Shown: positions 11,871 to 22,285, numbered from the stretch's first letter. The stretch is DNA of 64,000 nucleotides from Prorocentrum cordatum (GCA_963575745.1 CAUYUJ010017795.1:1-64000), one strand, 5' to 3'. The notes: generated by a model from the letters alone, not told the origin. A program made the numbers and translations.

Positions 11871-12389
11871 GGTTGCAATCCGGTGTCCTCCACGAAGATT
11901 TGTATAGAAACCCTTCAGGTTGCGGTCAGTCCGTCTCCAGTGGTTGCGATCTGGCCGAAGTAGTTCCTGAACAGTCCGAAGTGGTTTTCGACGGTCTTCC
12001 CCCCCCCCCCCCCCCCCTTTCCTCGCGCGCTCGCAGCAGTTCCCTTCGGGGGAGGGGGCCCGGGGCGCGTCGGCCAACTTGAGAATTGCAGCGCTGATGC
12101 GAGCCGACATTGAGAAGGTGGGGTGGGGGGGGGGGGGGGGGCGCGGCTTCAGCTGCAGCGTTGAGACCTTGCGCGCGCTGAGTTACGCGCGCGCGATGAC
12201 GGCCTCGTCGTCTCCTCCGTTCTCGCCCTCGCTTTCTCTTCGCACCCCTTGCCGCCGAGAGCGCGACGCGCGACGCGCCCCCCAGGGCGCGCCCCGAGTG
12301 CCTCGGGGAGCGCGCGCTCGGCCCCGGGCGGCGACGACGCGTGGGACAGAGGAGCAGCGGCAGCAGCGGCAGCAAGCCCTAGCGTTACC

Positions 12390-13545
12390 CACCGTGGAGT
12401 TCCACGCTACGGTTAGACGTTGCGACCCACCGAAGTTGGAACCCAATGCCATCAGCCACAGCGCGGGCACCGGGGCGCGCGAACAAGGCGGGCAGAGGCA
12501 GGAGGCCCTGGCTCAACTCTGCAAGAGGCAGGAGGCGAAGCCGGGGCCCAAGTTGGCCAGCCACATCCCCGACGCCATCAGCTGCTGTGCTGGGGCCAGG
12601 GGGCGCGAGAACACCGAGCGGTGGGCATTCCCGCCGCTGCGCTGCGGGAGGCGAAGCCGGAGCCCGAGCTAGCTGGTGATAGCGCTGACCGCAGCGGGTA
12701 CTGTCGCGATTCACCGAGGACTTCGACGCGGTGATTCGACATTGCGAGCCACCGAAGTTTGGGCCCTATGTCGTCGGCCACGGCGCGGGCAACGCGGCGC
12801 GCGGAAAAACTGCGAGCAGCGGCAAGGGGCTCCGGCTACCTCTTGCGAGAAGCACGAGGCAAAGCTGGAGACCAAGCCGGTCCGCGCTGGGCACAGCATT
12901 ACCCGACATGCGAAGGATGAACCCGGCGTCATCAGTTGCGGGCGCTGGGATCAGGGCGCGAAGCGGGGGCAACAGGCGAAGCTGAGCCCGACGCCGTCAG
13001 CCACCGCCAACGAGGTGCCAGAAGCTGGAGGCGAAGAGGGAGACCGAACGGCGAAGGACGAGCCCAATATCATCAGCTACAACGCTGGGATCAGGGCAAG
13101 AAGTTGGCGCCGAAAGCGAAGGCCGAGCCTGGCGCCATCAGCTACAACCCTCGAGGCGGGCAGCTGGAGGCGACGATGGAGCCCGCCAGGTGAAGGGCGG
13201 GTGCAGCGTCATCAGGCACAGAGCATGCTGCTAGGGCCTGTCGCCACACAGCGATAGGCGGAAGATGAAGCAGAGCCCAACGTCATCATCTACAGCATTG
13301 GGACTAGGGCGTGGGAGAAAGCCGAGCGGCGGGCAGACCCGCCGCAACTCTGCGAGAATTGGGGGGCGACGCTGAAGCCTAAACTAGTCGGAGTCAGCGC
13401 TGGGGGCGGCAAGCGCGACGAGGGCGGGCAGTGGCAGCAGGCTCTGACGCTACTCAACGAGATGTGGACAGCAAAGCAACAGTCCGACGCCATCAACTAC
13501 AGCCTTGGGAGGCGCGCGTGCGAGAAAAAGCAGCGGCAGCACCTG
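12390..13545 (+). pseudogene. Decayed pentatricopeptide-repeat (PPR) gene
   Basis: Across several frames the text repeats a unit that ends in EPNxISYxAGxxAxE. Clear pieces are EPNAISHSAGTGAREQGGQR, EPGVISCGRW, EPNIISYNAGIRARSW, EPGAISYNP, EPNVIIYSIGTRAWEKAERR, and near the end GGQWQQALTLLNEMWTAKQQ followed by DAINYSLGRRACEK. PPR proteins bind organelle RNA through 35-residue helical pairs. Dinoflagellate versions use this very consensus. About eight units are recognisable, spaced near multiples of 105 bp. Frameshifts and stops (for example around 12670, 13190 and 13255) rule out an intact protein. Small exons of a live gene are a less likely reading. Confidence 0.8.
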
Positions 13546-13822
13546 TTACGGCTCACCTTATGGGGGGCACGAGCGTCATGTCTCAGGTACAAGCCGAGAT
13601 CAGCTCGTGAGACAAACTCAGCCGTGCACCGCAGATCTTGCGTGTAGGGGGCACCTTTCTTCAGCTGTTGTGCTGGAATCCAGCGCGTGCGAGGATGCGC
13701 TGAAGGAAGCAACTCTGCTGGGCTAGCGCGGGGAGGTTCCGATGCACCCAGTAGACCCGCGGCGCGAATCCATGGGGTTTCGCGACCATGCTGGCCTGGT
13801 GAACCCGCTGAACCTTCACCCG

Positions 13823-13949
13823 CCCACTCACTCACTCACTCACTCGCTCACTCGCTCACTCGCTCACTCGCTCACTCACTCACTCACTCACTCACTCACT
13901 CACTCACTCACTCACTCACTCACTCACTCACTCACTCACTCACTCACTC
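13823..13949 (+). repeat. (CTCA)n tetranucleotide array
   Basis: About 30 copies of CTCA with a few CTCG units at the start. It is followed directly by a TCC array to about 14110. Confidence 0.97.
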
Positions 13950-14110
13950 TCCTCCTCCTCCTCCTCTTCTTCCTCCTCCTCTTCTTCCTCCTCCTCCTCC
14001 TCCTCCTCCTCCTCCTCTTATTCCTCCTCCTTCTCCTCCTCCTCCTCCCTCTCCGCCTCCTCCTCCTCCTCTTCCTCCTCCTCCTCCTATCCTCCTCCTC
14101 CTCCTCCCCC
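13950..14110 (+). repeat. (TCC)n array upstream of the phosphatase gene
   Basis: Interrupted TCC/TTC repeat ending about 195 bases before the phosphatase ATG, so it may lie in the promoter or leader region. Confidence 0.9.
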
Positions 14111-14304
14111 CCCTACGCTGTGCTCCTCCTCCGCCCTCCCCCCCTCGCCCCCCCCGCCCAACCCCAGTTGTCCACAGCCGGGCTCTGACTCCAGGCTTTG
14201 GGCGGGGGGCCAGCCACGCCGCCCCGAGACCGCTACTTTCAGGAGCCCGCGCCGGACCTGCCCCCCCCCCCCACCCCCGCGGCCAGGCCCCGCGCGCCAG
14301 CGAC

Positions 14305-17300
14305 ATGGGCGCGCTCCTGCCGAAACCGGTCACGGACAAGACCTGCGAGGTTGGGGCGGGTGGTATTGGGGGGTGGCCCAAATCGGGGGGGGTGGAGAAA
14401 AGGGCCTGGGTCTTCAAGGGGCCCTTGAGAGCCCCTGAAAGGTCCCTTGTGTCGGCGGCGAGCGAGGGGAGAGAAGTGAGAAAGAGAAGGCCTTATCAGA
14501 AGGCTCGGAAATCCCCCGGCATTTTGAGAAGTTTCTGGAGCCTCCCCCCAAGGCACCGAAAACTTCCCAGAAGGCCCGAGGGCTTCTGAGAAGCCCCGTC
14601 GCCTTCTGAGAGAGCCTTTTCCTTCTCACTCCCCCCCTCGTTCGCCACCGACTGAGGGCCCCTTTCTTCACCCCCCAGCTGGGCCACCTCCCAGCAGCAT
14701 CGCCCGCGTGAGAGGCGGGCGCCAGCGACGCGGTGCGGTGGTCGGCCACGGCGATGCAGGGCTGGAGGATGTCGAGGGCGGCCAAGGGGGGGGTGATGAC
14801 TAGGGGGGGGGGAGATATCATGGCGGGGGCCACGATATCTCCCCAGATCGCATGGCGCCTCTTCTGATTTCACCACGTCCCCGGCCCCCCCTTTGGGCCG
14901 CGCAGGTGCCGCCGGCCATGATTTGCGCTCCCCCCCTCTTGGACGCCCCCCCCTTTCTGGACGCCCCCGAGGATGGGGCTGGCGAGTTCGTCGACTCCCG
15001 GCGGCCTATATCGTGGGGATGCATTCCAGCAGCTGCGCCGCGCCGAGGGCGTCCTTCCCAGAGATCCAACGTTTCGAACAAAATTGCAGCGGCGGGTTTT
15101 TGGCCGCTTCCAGCCTCCAGAAGTCCTCGCCAGGTCTGAGGACCGTCGAGAAACGGCGCAGGACGAAAAGCCGGCCCTGGGGAAGTGGTTCAGACCTCCA
15201 GGGCCCACGCATCGAAAAAATTGGAGCAGCCGGATGTCTGGGTTGGGAGTGCCCGGGTCGTCCCGGGCGGCCGCCGGAGATACGAGTTTTGACACGGATC
15301 GAAAGCCTTGAGACGGGGGCCGATGCAAACGGGGTTCAGCCAGAGAGCTGGCTCTTGCAGGATCCTGCAGAGCCAGGGTTGCATGGACCTGGGCCAGCGC
15401 GCAGGATCCTGCAGGAGCCTGCAGGGTTTTGCAGGAGACAGCGAAGCCCGACTGACCCCAGTTTGGATTGACCCACTTCAGTAGGTCTCCTCCGGGAGGA
15501 GGGGAGAGGAGGAGGAGGAGGAGGAGGAGGAGGAGGAGGAGGAGGGGGAATATAAGGAGGAGGAGGAGGAGGAGGAGGAGGAGGAGGAGGTGGAGGAGGG
15601 GGAGGAGGAGGGGAGGCGGAGGAGGAGACAGGGGAAGGAGGAGGAGGAGGAGGAGGACCCGAGAGGATGGACATGGAGGACTCTCACAGCTCGGCGGCGC
15701 GCCGTGGGGCCGGAGGTGAGAGGGGGCAGGCTTTCCCAGAAGGCTCCGAGGGCCTCCGACCATCTCGAAGAAGCCCTGCCAGGCCTTTTCCCAGGCCGCA
15801 GGAGGCCTCTCGGACGGCCGAAGGGCTTCTGAGAAGCTCCTCCTCCTCCTCCTCCTCCTCTCCTCCTCCTCCTCCTCCTCCTCCTCCTCCTCCTCCTCCT
15901 CCTTTCCTCTCCCTCCTCCTCCTCCTCCTCCTCCTCCTCCTCCTCCTCCTCCTAGGCCTGCCCCCCCTCTGCCTGGCCCACTGGGGCGCGCCGCCGAACA
16001 TCGCCATCGCCGACGTGGCAGAGGAGTTCGCCGGCGTCGGGCTCTACTGCGTCTTCGACGGGCACGGCGGCAAGGCCGTGAGCAGCTTCTGCAAGGCGCG
16101 CTTCAAGGACGAGCTGCGGGAGCTGACGCAGGAGCTCGGCAGGGCCAAGTTCGGGAAGAACAAGAACGCGAAGCGCAAGTGCGGTTCCCAGGAGCAGTGC
16201 GGGTGTGGTGGGGGGGGGGGAACAGGCTCAAGGGGGAACGCATCGACCCCCGATCGCCGCTTGATCGCCGGGAGGGGCCCGACAGCTTGTCCCGCACTGG
16301 AGCGTGCGGTGTTGGTATCGGGGGCCAGTCGCCGACCTGTCGGCGATGCGTCGCTGGTGCCAGCTCGAGGTTCCCCCCTGAGCCTGCCCCCCCCCGTATT
16401 CAGCGGGCGAAGAACGGTATACCATAATTTGTGTCCGCCGTTGGGGACGCCTGCCCCCCGGGCGGCTGGGAAGTTGATTCCCCTTGCGTGGCACCGTAGG
16501 GGTATAAACTTCCCAGCCGTCCTTGGACAGGCGTCCCCGACGGCGAACAAGTTCAGTTCATGCCGCTCTTCGCCCCGTAACCTATCTTCGTCATTTCCCC
16601 TCAGGTTCGAAGCTGGAGGCCAGCGACTTCGACGACATCCTCAAGCGCTGCTTCCACAAAATGGACGAGCTCCTCCGCGACCCGGCGAACGCGAAGCAGC
16701 TGTCGAAGCTCGTCGGCAAGGTGCCCGGCGGTGCGATCGACGACCTGAAGAAGCAGCTCTCGAGCGCCCAGGCCAGGCACCAGAGGGGAGAGCTGTCGCA
16801 GGCGGAGCAGCACGAGATGAAGGAGAAGTACACCAGGCTGCAGAAGTTCGAGCAGGCGGAGAAGGGCGAGAACTTCGTGGCAGACAATGTGGGCTGCACC
16901 GCCATCTGCGTCCTGGTCCGCGAGGGCGACATCGTGGCCGCCAACGCCGGGGACAGCCGCGCCGTGCTGTGTCGCGCGGGCCAGGCGGTGGCGCTCTCCT
17001 TCGATCACAAGCCGGCGTCGGAGGTCGAGAAGGCGCGCATCGAGGCCGCTGGGGGCTACCTGGAGGACACCCCTGGGGGCGCCCAGAGGAGAAAAAACAA
17101 ATACCCATGCCGCTACCCTCCGCCCGTTTTCCTATTTTTGGGCCTCCTGGGAGGCCCTCGTCGCCACCGCTGCATTCGCCTTGTAGCTCTGGTCAGAGCG
17201 CACCCCGGGAGAGGTCCGGGGAGTAGCGGTATCGGTACCTTTTGGTTTCCCCAGGCGCCCGGGTGAACGGCAACCTGAATCTCAGCAGAGCGATTGGCGA

Positions 17301-17625
17301 CCTGGAGTACAAGAAGAGGTCCGACCTGCCGCCGGAGCAGCAGATCATCTGCTCCACCCCCGACGTGCTGACAGAGACGCGCACGCCGGAGGACGAGTTC
17401 GTGATCTTGGCATGCGACGGCGTATGGGACGTGCTGACGAACCAGGAGGCCTGCGATTTTGTGCGCGAGCGCCTGCTGAAGGGCACGGACGTGGCGCAGG
17501 TGGGGGTCGAGCTGCTCGACAGGTGCCTCAGCCCAGACCCGCAGAAGACGGACGGGCTCGGCACCGACAATATGACGGCGGTCGTGGTGAAGTTCAACGG
17601 CGCGCCCGCGTGGGCGCCCGCGTAG
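14305..17625 (+). CDS. PP2C-type Ser/Thr protein phosphatase, complete, six exons
   Basis: A metal-dependent phosphatase that removes phosphate from Ser/Thr of protein substrates. My exons are 14305-14349, 14715-14767, 15666-15715, 15956-16183, 16605-17078 and 17255-17625. They sum to 1221 nt in one frame, giving 406 residues plus stop. The start MGALLPKPVTDKTCE matches the usual PP2C N-terminus. Then come MQGWRMDMEDSH (29-40), VFDGHGG (82-88), a charged insert (about 120-225), GDSRAVL (241-247), DHKP (259-262), RVNGNLNLSRAIGD (286-299), ACDGVWDV (336-343) and DNMT (388-391). These are the metal-binding and catalytic motifs of the family; RVNGNLNLSRAIGD is closest to the PP2C-gamma (PPM1G) type. 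Introns are 365, 898, 240, 421 and 176 bp: GT-AG, GA-AG, GT-AG, GT-AG and GC-AG. Junctions share 3-7 bp direct repeats. An AG lies 4 bases before the ATG and could serve as a trans-splice acceptor. Exons 1-3 are tiny and rest on motif and phase agreement; exons 4-6 are certain. Confidence 0.92.
14451..14652. mobile_element. Palindromic MITE-like element, family B, in phosphatase intron 1
   Basis: The ends are inverted repeats: GTCGGCGGCGAGCGAGGG at the left and its near-complement at the right, ending in TTCGCCACCGAC. The middle holds repeated CTTCTGAGAAG motifs. Similar copies lie at 46429-46630 and 50121-50323. It carries no coding capacity and makes up more than half of the 365-bp intron. 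Confidence 0.7.
15020..15065 (+). repeat. Dispersed repeat family D fragment in phosphatase intron 2
   Basis: The text around CAGCAGCTGCGCCGCGCCGAG matches stretches at 22320-22450, 47605-47735 and 49855-49978, and in reverse at 50328-50402. This copy is short and diverged. Confidence 0.45.
15496..15657 (+). repeat. (GGA)n microsatellite at the end of phosphatase intron 2
   Basis: Nearly pure GGA repeat ending 8 bases before exon 3. It is the complement of the TCC arrays in the following intron, so the two could pair in the pre-mRNA around the 50-nt exon 3. Confidence 0.95.
15838..15955 (+). repeat. (TCC)n microsatellite serving as polypyrimidine tract of phosphatase intron 3
   Basis: TCC repeat that runs straight into the acceptor CCTCCTAG of intron 3, with exon 4 starting at 15956. 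The repeat therefore appears to be the pyrimidine tract of this splice site. Confidence 0.9.
16225..16400 (+). mobile_element. Dispersed repeat family H in phosphatase intron 4
   Basis: Contains CGCATCGACCCCCGATCG followed by GATCGCCG-rich text. It aligns with 52385-52560 (CGCATCGACCCCCAATCG) and more loosely with 22440-22600. All three end in a long run of C. No coding capacity is seen. Confidence 0.6.
16435..16546. repeat. Long inverted repeat (hairpin) in phosphatase intron 4
   Basis: The left arm begins CGCCGTTGGGGACGCCTG and continues CGGCTGGGAAGTT. The right arm reads AACTTCCCAGCCG, then CAGGCGTCCCCGACGGCG. The arms are about 40 bases, with an AT-richer loop of roughly 35. It may be another small palindromic element or a structured intron segment. 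Confidence 0.8.
17079..17254 (+). mobile_element. Introner-like element forming phosphatase intron 5 (copy 1)
   Basis: The whole 176-bp GC-AG intron matches three other places in the window (48355-48520, 49805-50126 as a nested copy, 52033-52206). Its 5' part reads ATACCCATGCCGCTACCC and its 3' part GAGTAGCGGTATCGGTACC, which are inverted repeats of each other. The 3' end TTTCCCCAG is the splice acceptor. The flanks carry a 7-bp direct repeat GGCGCCC, at 17078-17084 and 17254-17260, like a target-site duplication. Confidence 0.85.
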
Positions 17626-17837
17626 GAGCGGCCTCTCGCCAGCACGGGGCGGCCTCTCTCCCTCCCGTGCCTCTGGCCTGGAGCCTCGCATAGGTGCCGC
17701 GACCCGAAGCACGGACTGGAGCGGCCAGCGCGCGCCCCCTTCTTGTCCGCCCTGCTCTCCGTTTCCTTCGATGCCGCTGCGTTTGCCCAAGCCGCGCCCC
17801 GCCATTTCAACACAGCCGATCCAGACGTGCTCCAGGA

Positions 17838-17855
17838 TAACTTTGATGATGATGG

Positions 17856-17899
<44 letters not shown>

Positions 17900-18409
17900 C
17901 TGATGATGATGATGATGATGATGATGATGGTTAGTTATGCTGATGATGAGGAGGAGCCGGATGAGGATGAAGATGGTGTTGCTCATGATGACGGTGATGA
18001 TGATGATGAGGATGATGATCATGATGATGGTGGTGGTGATAATGTTGATGTTGATGTTGGTACCGATGCGGATGATGATGCTGATATCGTTGCTGATGCT
18101 AATGCTGACGTTGATACTGCTGCTGTTTTGATGATGCATATGAAGATGAAGGTCATGCTAATGATGATGCTGATGATGATGATGGTGATGGTGGTGATAC
18201 TGATGCTGCTGATGATGAGGCTTTCGATTATGATGATAATAAGGTTGATGATGATGATGAGGATGATGATCAGGATGATGAGGATGATAAGGATGACGAT
18301 GATCATGAGGAGGATGCGGATTATGATGATGGTGGTGATGATGATGATGAAGATGATGACGATGATGCTGATGACGACGACGATGACGATGGCGACGACG
18401 ATGATGATA

Positions 18410-18458
<49 letters not shown>

Positions 18459-18640
18459 CAATGACGATGCTGATGCCGACGACGACGACGATGACGATGA
18501 CGATGACGACGACGATGCCGATGACGATGACGATAGCTGATGATGATGCTGATGATGATGAAGATGATGATGATAATGATGATGATGATGCTGATGATGA
18601 TGAGGAGGAGGATGCGGATGAGTATCTCTATCATTATGCT
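17838..18640 (+). repeat. (GAT)n-based array, about 800 bp
   Basis: GATGATGAT with frequent GAC, GGT and GCT variants starts about 210 bases after the phosphatase stop codon. All its frames are open for long distances (poly-Asp or poly-Met), and these are artefacts. It may fall in the 3' untranslated or intergenic part. Confidence 0.95.
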
Positions 18641-19234
18641 TACTTGTATTGTTCTAAGTATTGTTATAATTGTCATCATATGGATCAGTATCATAATTTC
18701 GAATAGTACCATTCTTACTAGTATTCGTACTACTGTTTTATTCGTATTATTATTACTAGTCTTATTAATGCGATGATGCTGAGTATGATTTTTCTGATTT
18801 ATCGCATTACGGTGATGAATATGTTGGTGATGTTGAGGAGGAGAAGGATGCTGGTGATGATGATTGTGATGGCGATGATGTGGATGTTGGTGGTGATGGT
18901 GATGATGGTGAGGAAGAGGAGGACGAGGAGGAGGGGGAGGAGGAGGAGGAGGAGGAGGAAGAGGAGGAGGAAGTGTACCCGATCTCGCAGACGCTCAGGC
19001 CCGTTCGCCCCGGGAGCGCTGGCGGGCCCGATTCGTTTTCCCCAGGAGGAGGAAGGCGAGAGAGGAGAAAGAGGAGGAGAAGGGAGCAGGCAAGGAGGGT
19101 GTGGGAGGAGACCAGGAGGAATGGTGAGAATGGACGAGGGAAGAAACGTGGAGGGCGGAGAGGGGAGGAGAGAGGAAGGAGGACTGAGGCATGAGGCAGG
19201 AGAAGAAGGAGGGTGGAGGGAGGAGGGAGGGAGT

Positions 19235-19419
19235 CGAGGCCTCCCAGGTGGGGTCGAGGTAGATGGGGTCGGAGGATCGCGCTCCATCGCCGATGCATCG
19301 GCGACGCGGCTCGATGGAGAGCCCGATGTTCTCCACGCCGACGTCGCCGATGCATCGTGCATCGTCGATGCTGCGCGATGCTCCGACCCCATCTGTTCCG
19401 GCCCCATCTCGGAGGCCTC
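19235..19419. mobile_element. Palindromic element, family A (GATGCATCGGCGATGC type), copy 1
   Basis: Bounded by GAGGCCTCC and GGAGGCCTC. The long inverted ends read GATGGGGTCGGAGGATCGCG at the left and GCGCGATGCTCCGACCCCAT at the right, with repeats of CGCCGATGCATCG inside. The core is GCTCGATGGAGAGCCCGATG and TTCTCCACGCCGACGTCGCC. Non-coding. Confidence 0.8.
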
Positions 19420-20129
19420 CAGGGAGGAGGGAGGAGGGAGGGTGGAGAAGCACCACCTCCTGGGCTGGAGAGCGCTGGAGCTCCCGACCCTTCTGGCTGG
19501 AGTCATCTCGTTCTGCCCCCCCCTGGAGGGAGGGTCGGGGCTCAAGGGGCTGGCCGATCCATCCCTCCCTCCTCCCTCCCTCCCTCTCTCTCCCCCTCTC
19601 TCTATCGGTGCCTCCCTCCTCCCTCCCTCCCTCTCTCCCCCCCTCTCTCTATCGGTGCCTTGCCTCCGTCGTTCAGGATCGCGTCGTCGCCCCAGCGCGG
19701 GCCACATTGTATGTGTGCGCTGTTCTCCTCGTCTTTGCCGCCCCGCCTCTTTTTCCCCTCCTCCGCCCCCCGCTGATCCTTCTGCTCCTCGTACGTCTCC
19801 TGCTCCTGCTGCGGTTGCTGTTCCTGCTGCTGCTGCTGCTCCTCCTCCTCCTCCTCCTCCTCCTCCTCCTACCTGATCCTCATCATCCTTCGCCGCCTCC
19901 TGCTCATCCGTCTCGTTCTCCCTTTCCTCTTTCTATGTGCAAGGCTCCCTTGCCCGATTACGTATCAACCGAAGGGTCAAATCCTGCAAGTGCCATTCTG
20001 GCATCAAGAGCCTCAAGGAATCCCATGTCGGTGGATAGAAAGGATTCAGATCAATCCGAAGGGATGGGCGGGAGGGTCGGATGCCATATGTGGCGCGATC
20101 GCACCTGGCGTTCCCCAGCGACTATCGAG

Positions 20130-20265
20130 AAGAACCAGCGGATTTGCAATCATGACGACGAGTGTGCAGCGATCCGATGGTCATCGCGGTATCATTGCAA
20201 TTCGGAGTTTCTCCCTGATGAAGACATGCCCCAGGGCAATGGGCGATGCGCACGCCATCTGAGGG
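20130..20265 (+). CDS. Possible cysteine-rich exon of an extracellular protein
   Basis: One frame reads NQRICNHDDECAAIRWSSRY, then HCNSEFLPDEDMPQGNGRCA. The spacing of C, D-E-C, C and G-R-C resembles small disulphide-bonded extracellular modules such as EGF-like domains. The composition here is less GC-rich than around it. Exon edges are not defined; an AG at 20130-20132 could be the acceptor. A second cysteine-rich exon candidate lies at 20937. This rests on motif spacing only and may be chance. Confidence 0.3.
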
Positions 20266-20936
20266 CAGCGTACACTGCAGTAGGTGTGCAATCCAAAGGC
20301 TTGCTGACACGCATGTTGACGTCCGAGTGGATCCATACTAACAGTAAACGAGCGGCACGGCCAACACGGCATGTAAGCAAGCTCGGTGCAACCGACACGT
20401 TGGCTGAAAGGAAGTTCAACACAAGCTCAGCGACATATGATAGCAAGCCCAAGCCAAGTCAAAGGCACGCCAGAGGCAAGTCATAGGCACATGCGAGCCG
20501 AATATGCAGTAAAAAGACTAGCTGGATGCAAACACTGCGAATCATATCATCAGGACAGCTTACTGTGGACATATGCCACACGGTACAGTAACGAGTATGA
20601 CAGTCGCAAGCTGAAGGCAAGCACGCAATGTGGCATCAGGAAGACGAGCACACGCTTGGCAAGCGATACAGCACGCTAGCAACACATTGCATGTACGTTA
20701 ACTGTCAGCTAGCATAAAGCCAACGCAAGAGAGCATGCACTAAGACGTGAAAGCCAATCGCAAGTTCAAGGCAAACGACATGGCTCCCCGGAGGATCAGA
20801 TGGGTCCCCAAGGGACACGGGGGGGGGCGTCCATGGGAAGCTAGGGGGAAGTTCTCATGCCACCTGCCTTCTTTGGGTAGGGCGAGCTGAAATGCCTTCA
20901 CGCCCAACTGAACCAGGCAACCGATGCAAGGATCTT

Positions 20937-21035
20937 GGGCCGATTATGGTGACTGTGACTTCAAGCAGTGTGATCCAACGACAGCTTCAGGAATGCCGAC
21001 GGGGAAGGCGGTCGATGTTAGGAGCTGCCCTGCTC
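20937..21035 (+). CDS. Possible thrombospondin-type-1-like exon
   Basis: Reads GSWADYGDCDFKQCDPTTAS, then GKAVDVRSCPARPPC. W-x3-G-x-C-x4-C with a later RSC and PPC recalls thrombospondin type 1 repeats (W-x5-C-x3-C ... R-x-R-x-C), though the cysteine spacing is off by one and only one Trp is present. AG at 20935-20936 could be an acceptor, and a TCC array follows from 21070. Could belong with the cysteine-rich piece at 20130. Confidence 0.25.
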
Positions 21036-21044
21036 GACCTCCCT

Positions 21045-21305
21045 GTCCTCCTCTCCCTTTCTGTCCTCATCCTTGCCGTCTTCGTCCTCGTCCTCCTCCT
21101 CCTCCTCCTTGTCCTCATCGTCGTCGTCCTCCTCCTCCCCCTCCTCCTTCTCCTCCTCCTCCTTTTCCATATCCTCCTCATCGGCGTCCTCCTCCTCCTC
21201 CTCCTCTTCCCTGTCTTTCTCATCCTCCTCCTCCTCCTCCTTGTCCTTCTCCTCCTCCTCCTCCTCCTTCTTGTCCTTCTCCTCCTCCTCCTCGTCCTCT
21301 TTTCT
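21045..21305 (+). repeat. (TCC)n array with TCG/TTG interruptions
   Basis: Pyrimidine-rich repeat on the + strand. Its open frames (poly-Leu, poly-Ser, poly-Pro) are artefacts. Confidence 0.93.
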
Positions 21306-22099
21306 CCAAGCCTCGCCGATAATGATTGCAGTTCACGACGCCTAACGCCTACCTTCCTCCCCCCACCTTCCGCCCCTTCTTCACGATCTGGCTACACCCC
21401 TCCTCCCCCCCTGGCCCCTTTACCCCCTCCTTCCTTATCGTTCCTCCCTCTTCCCCCATCCTCATTCACTGAGATCCGACGTTGCGATACATTGAAGCAT
21501 CACGCAGAATCACGACGTGGGCTCTACCATCTTCCTGCGCCACTTTTCAAGCTGGATCGATTTGTGACGGCCCCGGGGCCCGAAACCGGGTGAAATCTCC
21601 CGGCGTGAAAAAATTGCAGCGCCCGGATCTTAGGATTCCTTCTCCTTCCCCGTCCTTCCCCCTCCTGGCCCTCGTCCCTCTTTCTTCTGCCTCTGGCCCC
21701 TCCCTTCGGATGCAATTCCTGGGAGGTCAAATTCAGACTTCGCCCTGGTCCGAAATCCAGTTTTATCCTGCTTCATCCAGCTTAACCCCGCTTAATCTGG
21801 CTTGCTCCCGGTCAATCCACGGCCTAGTCCGGCGATGTAGCTTCCCATGGGATATGATCCTCCTTCATACTTCTGGCGAAGGCCTCCCAGCAGTTGCCTC
21901 CTAACCTCCCCCCCCCTCCTCTCTGGCCTCCGGCGGTCCCATGGCGTCCGCCGCGGCACCAGAGCTCCCGCCGCTGCGGAGGGCCGCAGCTGCCGCGCCT
22001 CTGCCGGTGTGGGCGCCCTTGGCCGACTGAACGTCAGTGGTCGGTTGCGCTCAGGGGCAACGCTCGAGGGGGTAGACTCAGGGGGGCGACAGGTTTCGA

Positions 22100-22285
22100 C
22101 TAGACGGAAGGGCGACCTTTCGCCGGAGTGACCTTTGGTGCGGGCCCACTGGTGTCCCCCGATCGCTGAACGCGAAGCTTCCGAAGCGGTGGCAGCGGCT
22201 TGCGCGTCCTTGTTTGGCCACCCCGCGTCCCCCATTAAGTCGCGCACCAAAGGTCAATCTTGCCTAGGTCATTCTTACGTGTGGC
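22100..22285. mobile_element. Palindromic element, family F (GACCTTTGGTGCG), copy 1
   Basis: GGAGTGACCTTTGGTGCG on the left opposes CGCGCACCAAAGGTCAATCT on the right. The same ends bracket 22635-23040. No coding capacity. Confidence 0.6.

Noticed and set aside
17771-18706. Long Met/Asp/Ile/His-rich open frames on both strands
   Set aside because: Direct result of a GAT trinucleotide array that has no stops in any frame.
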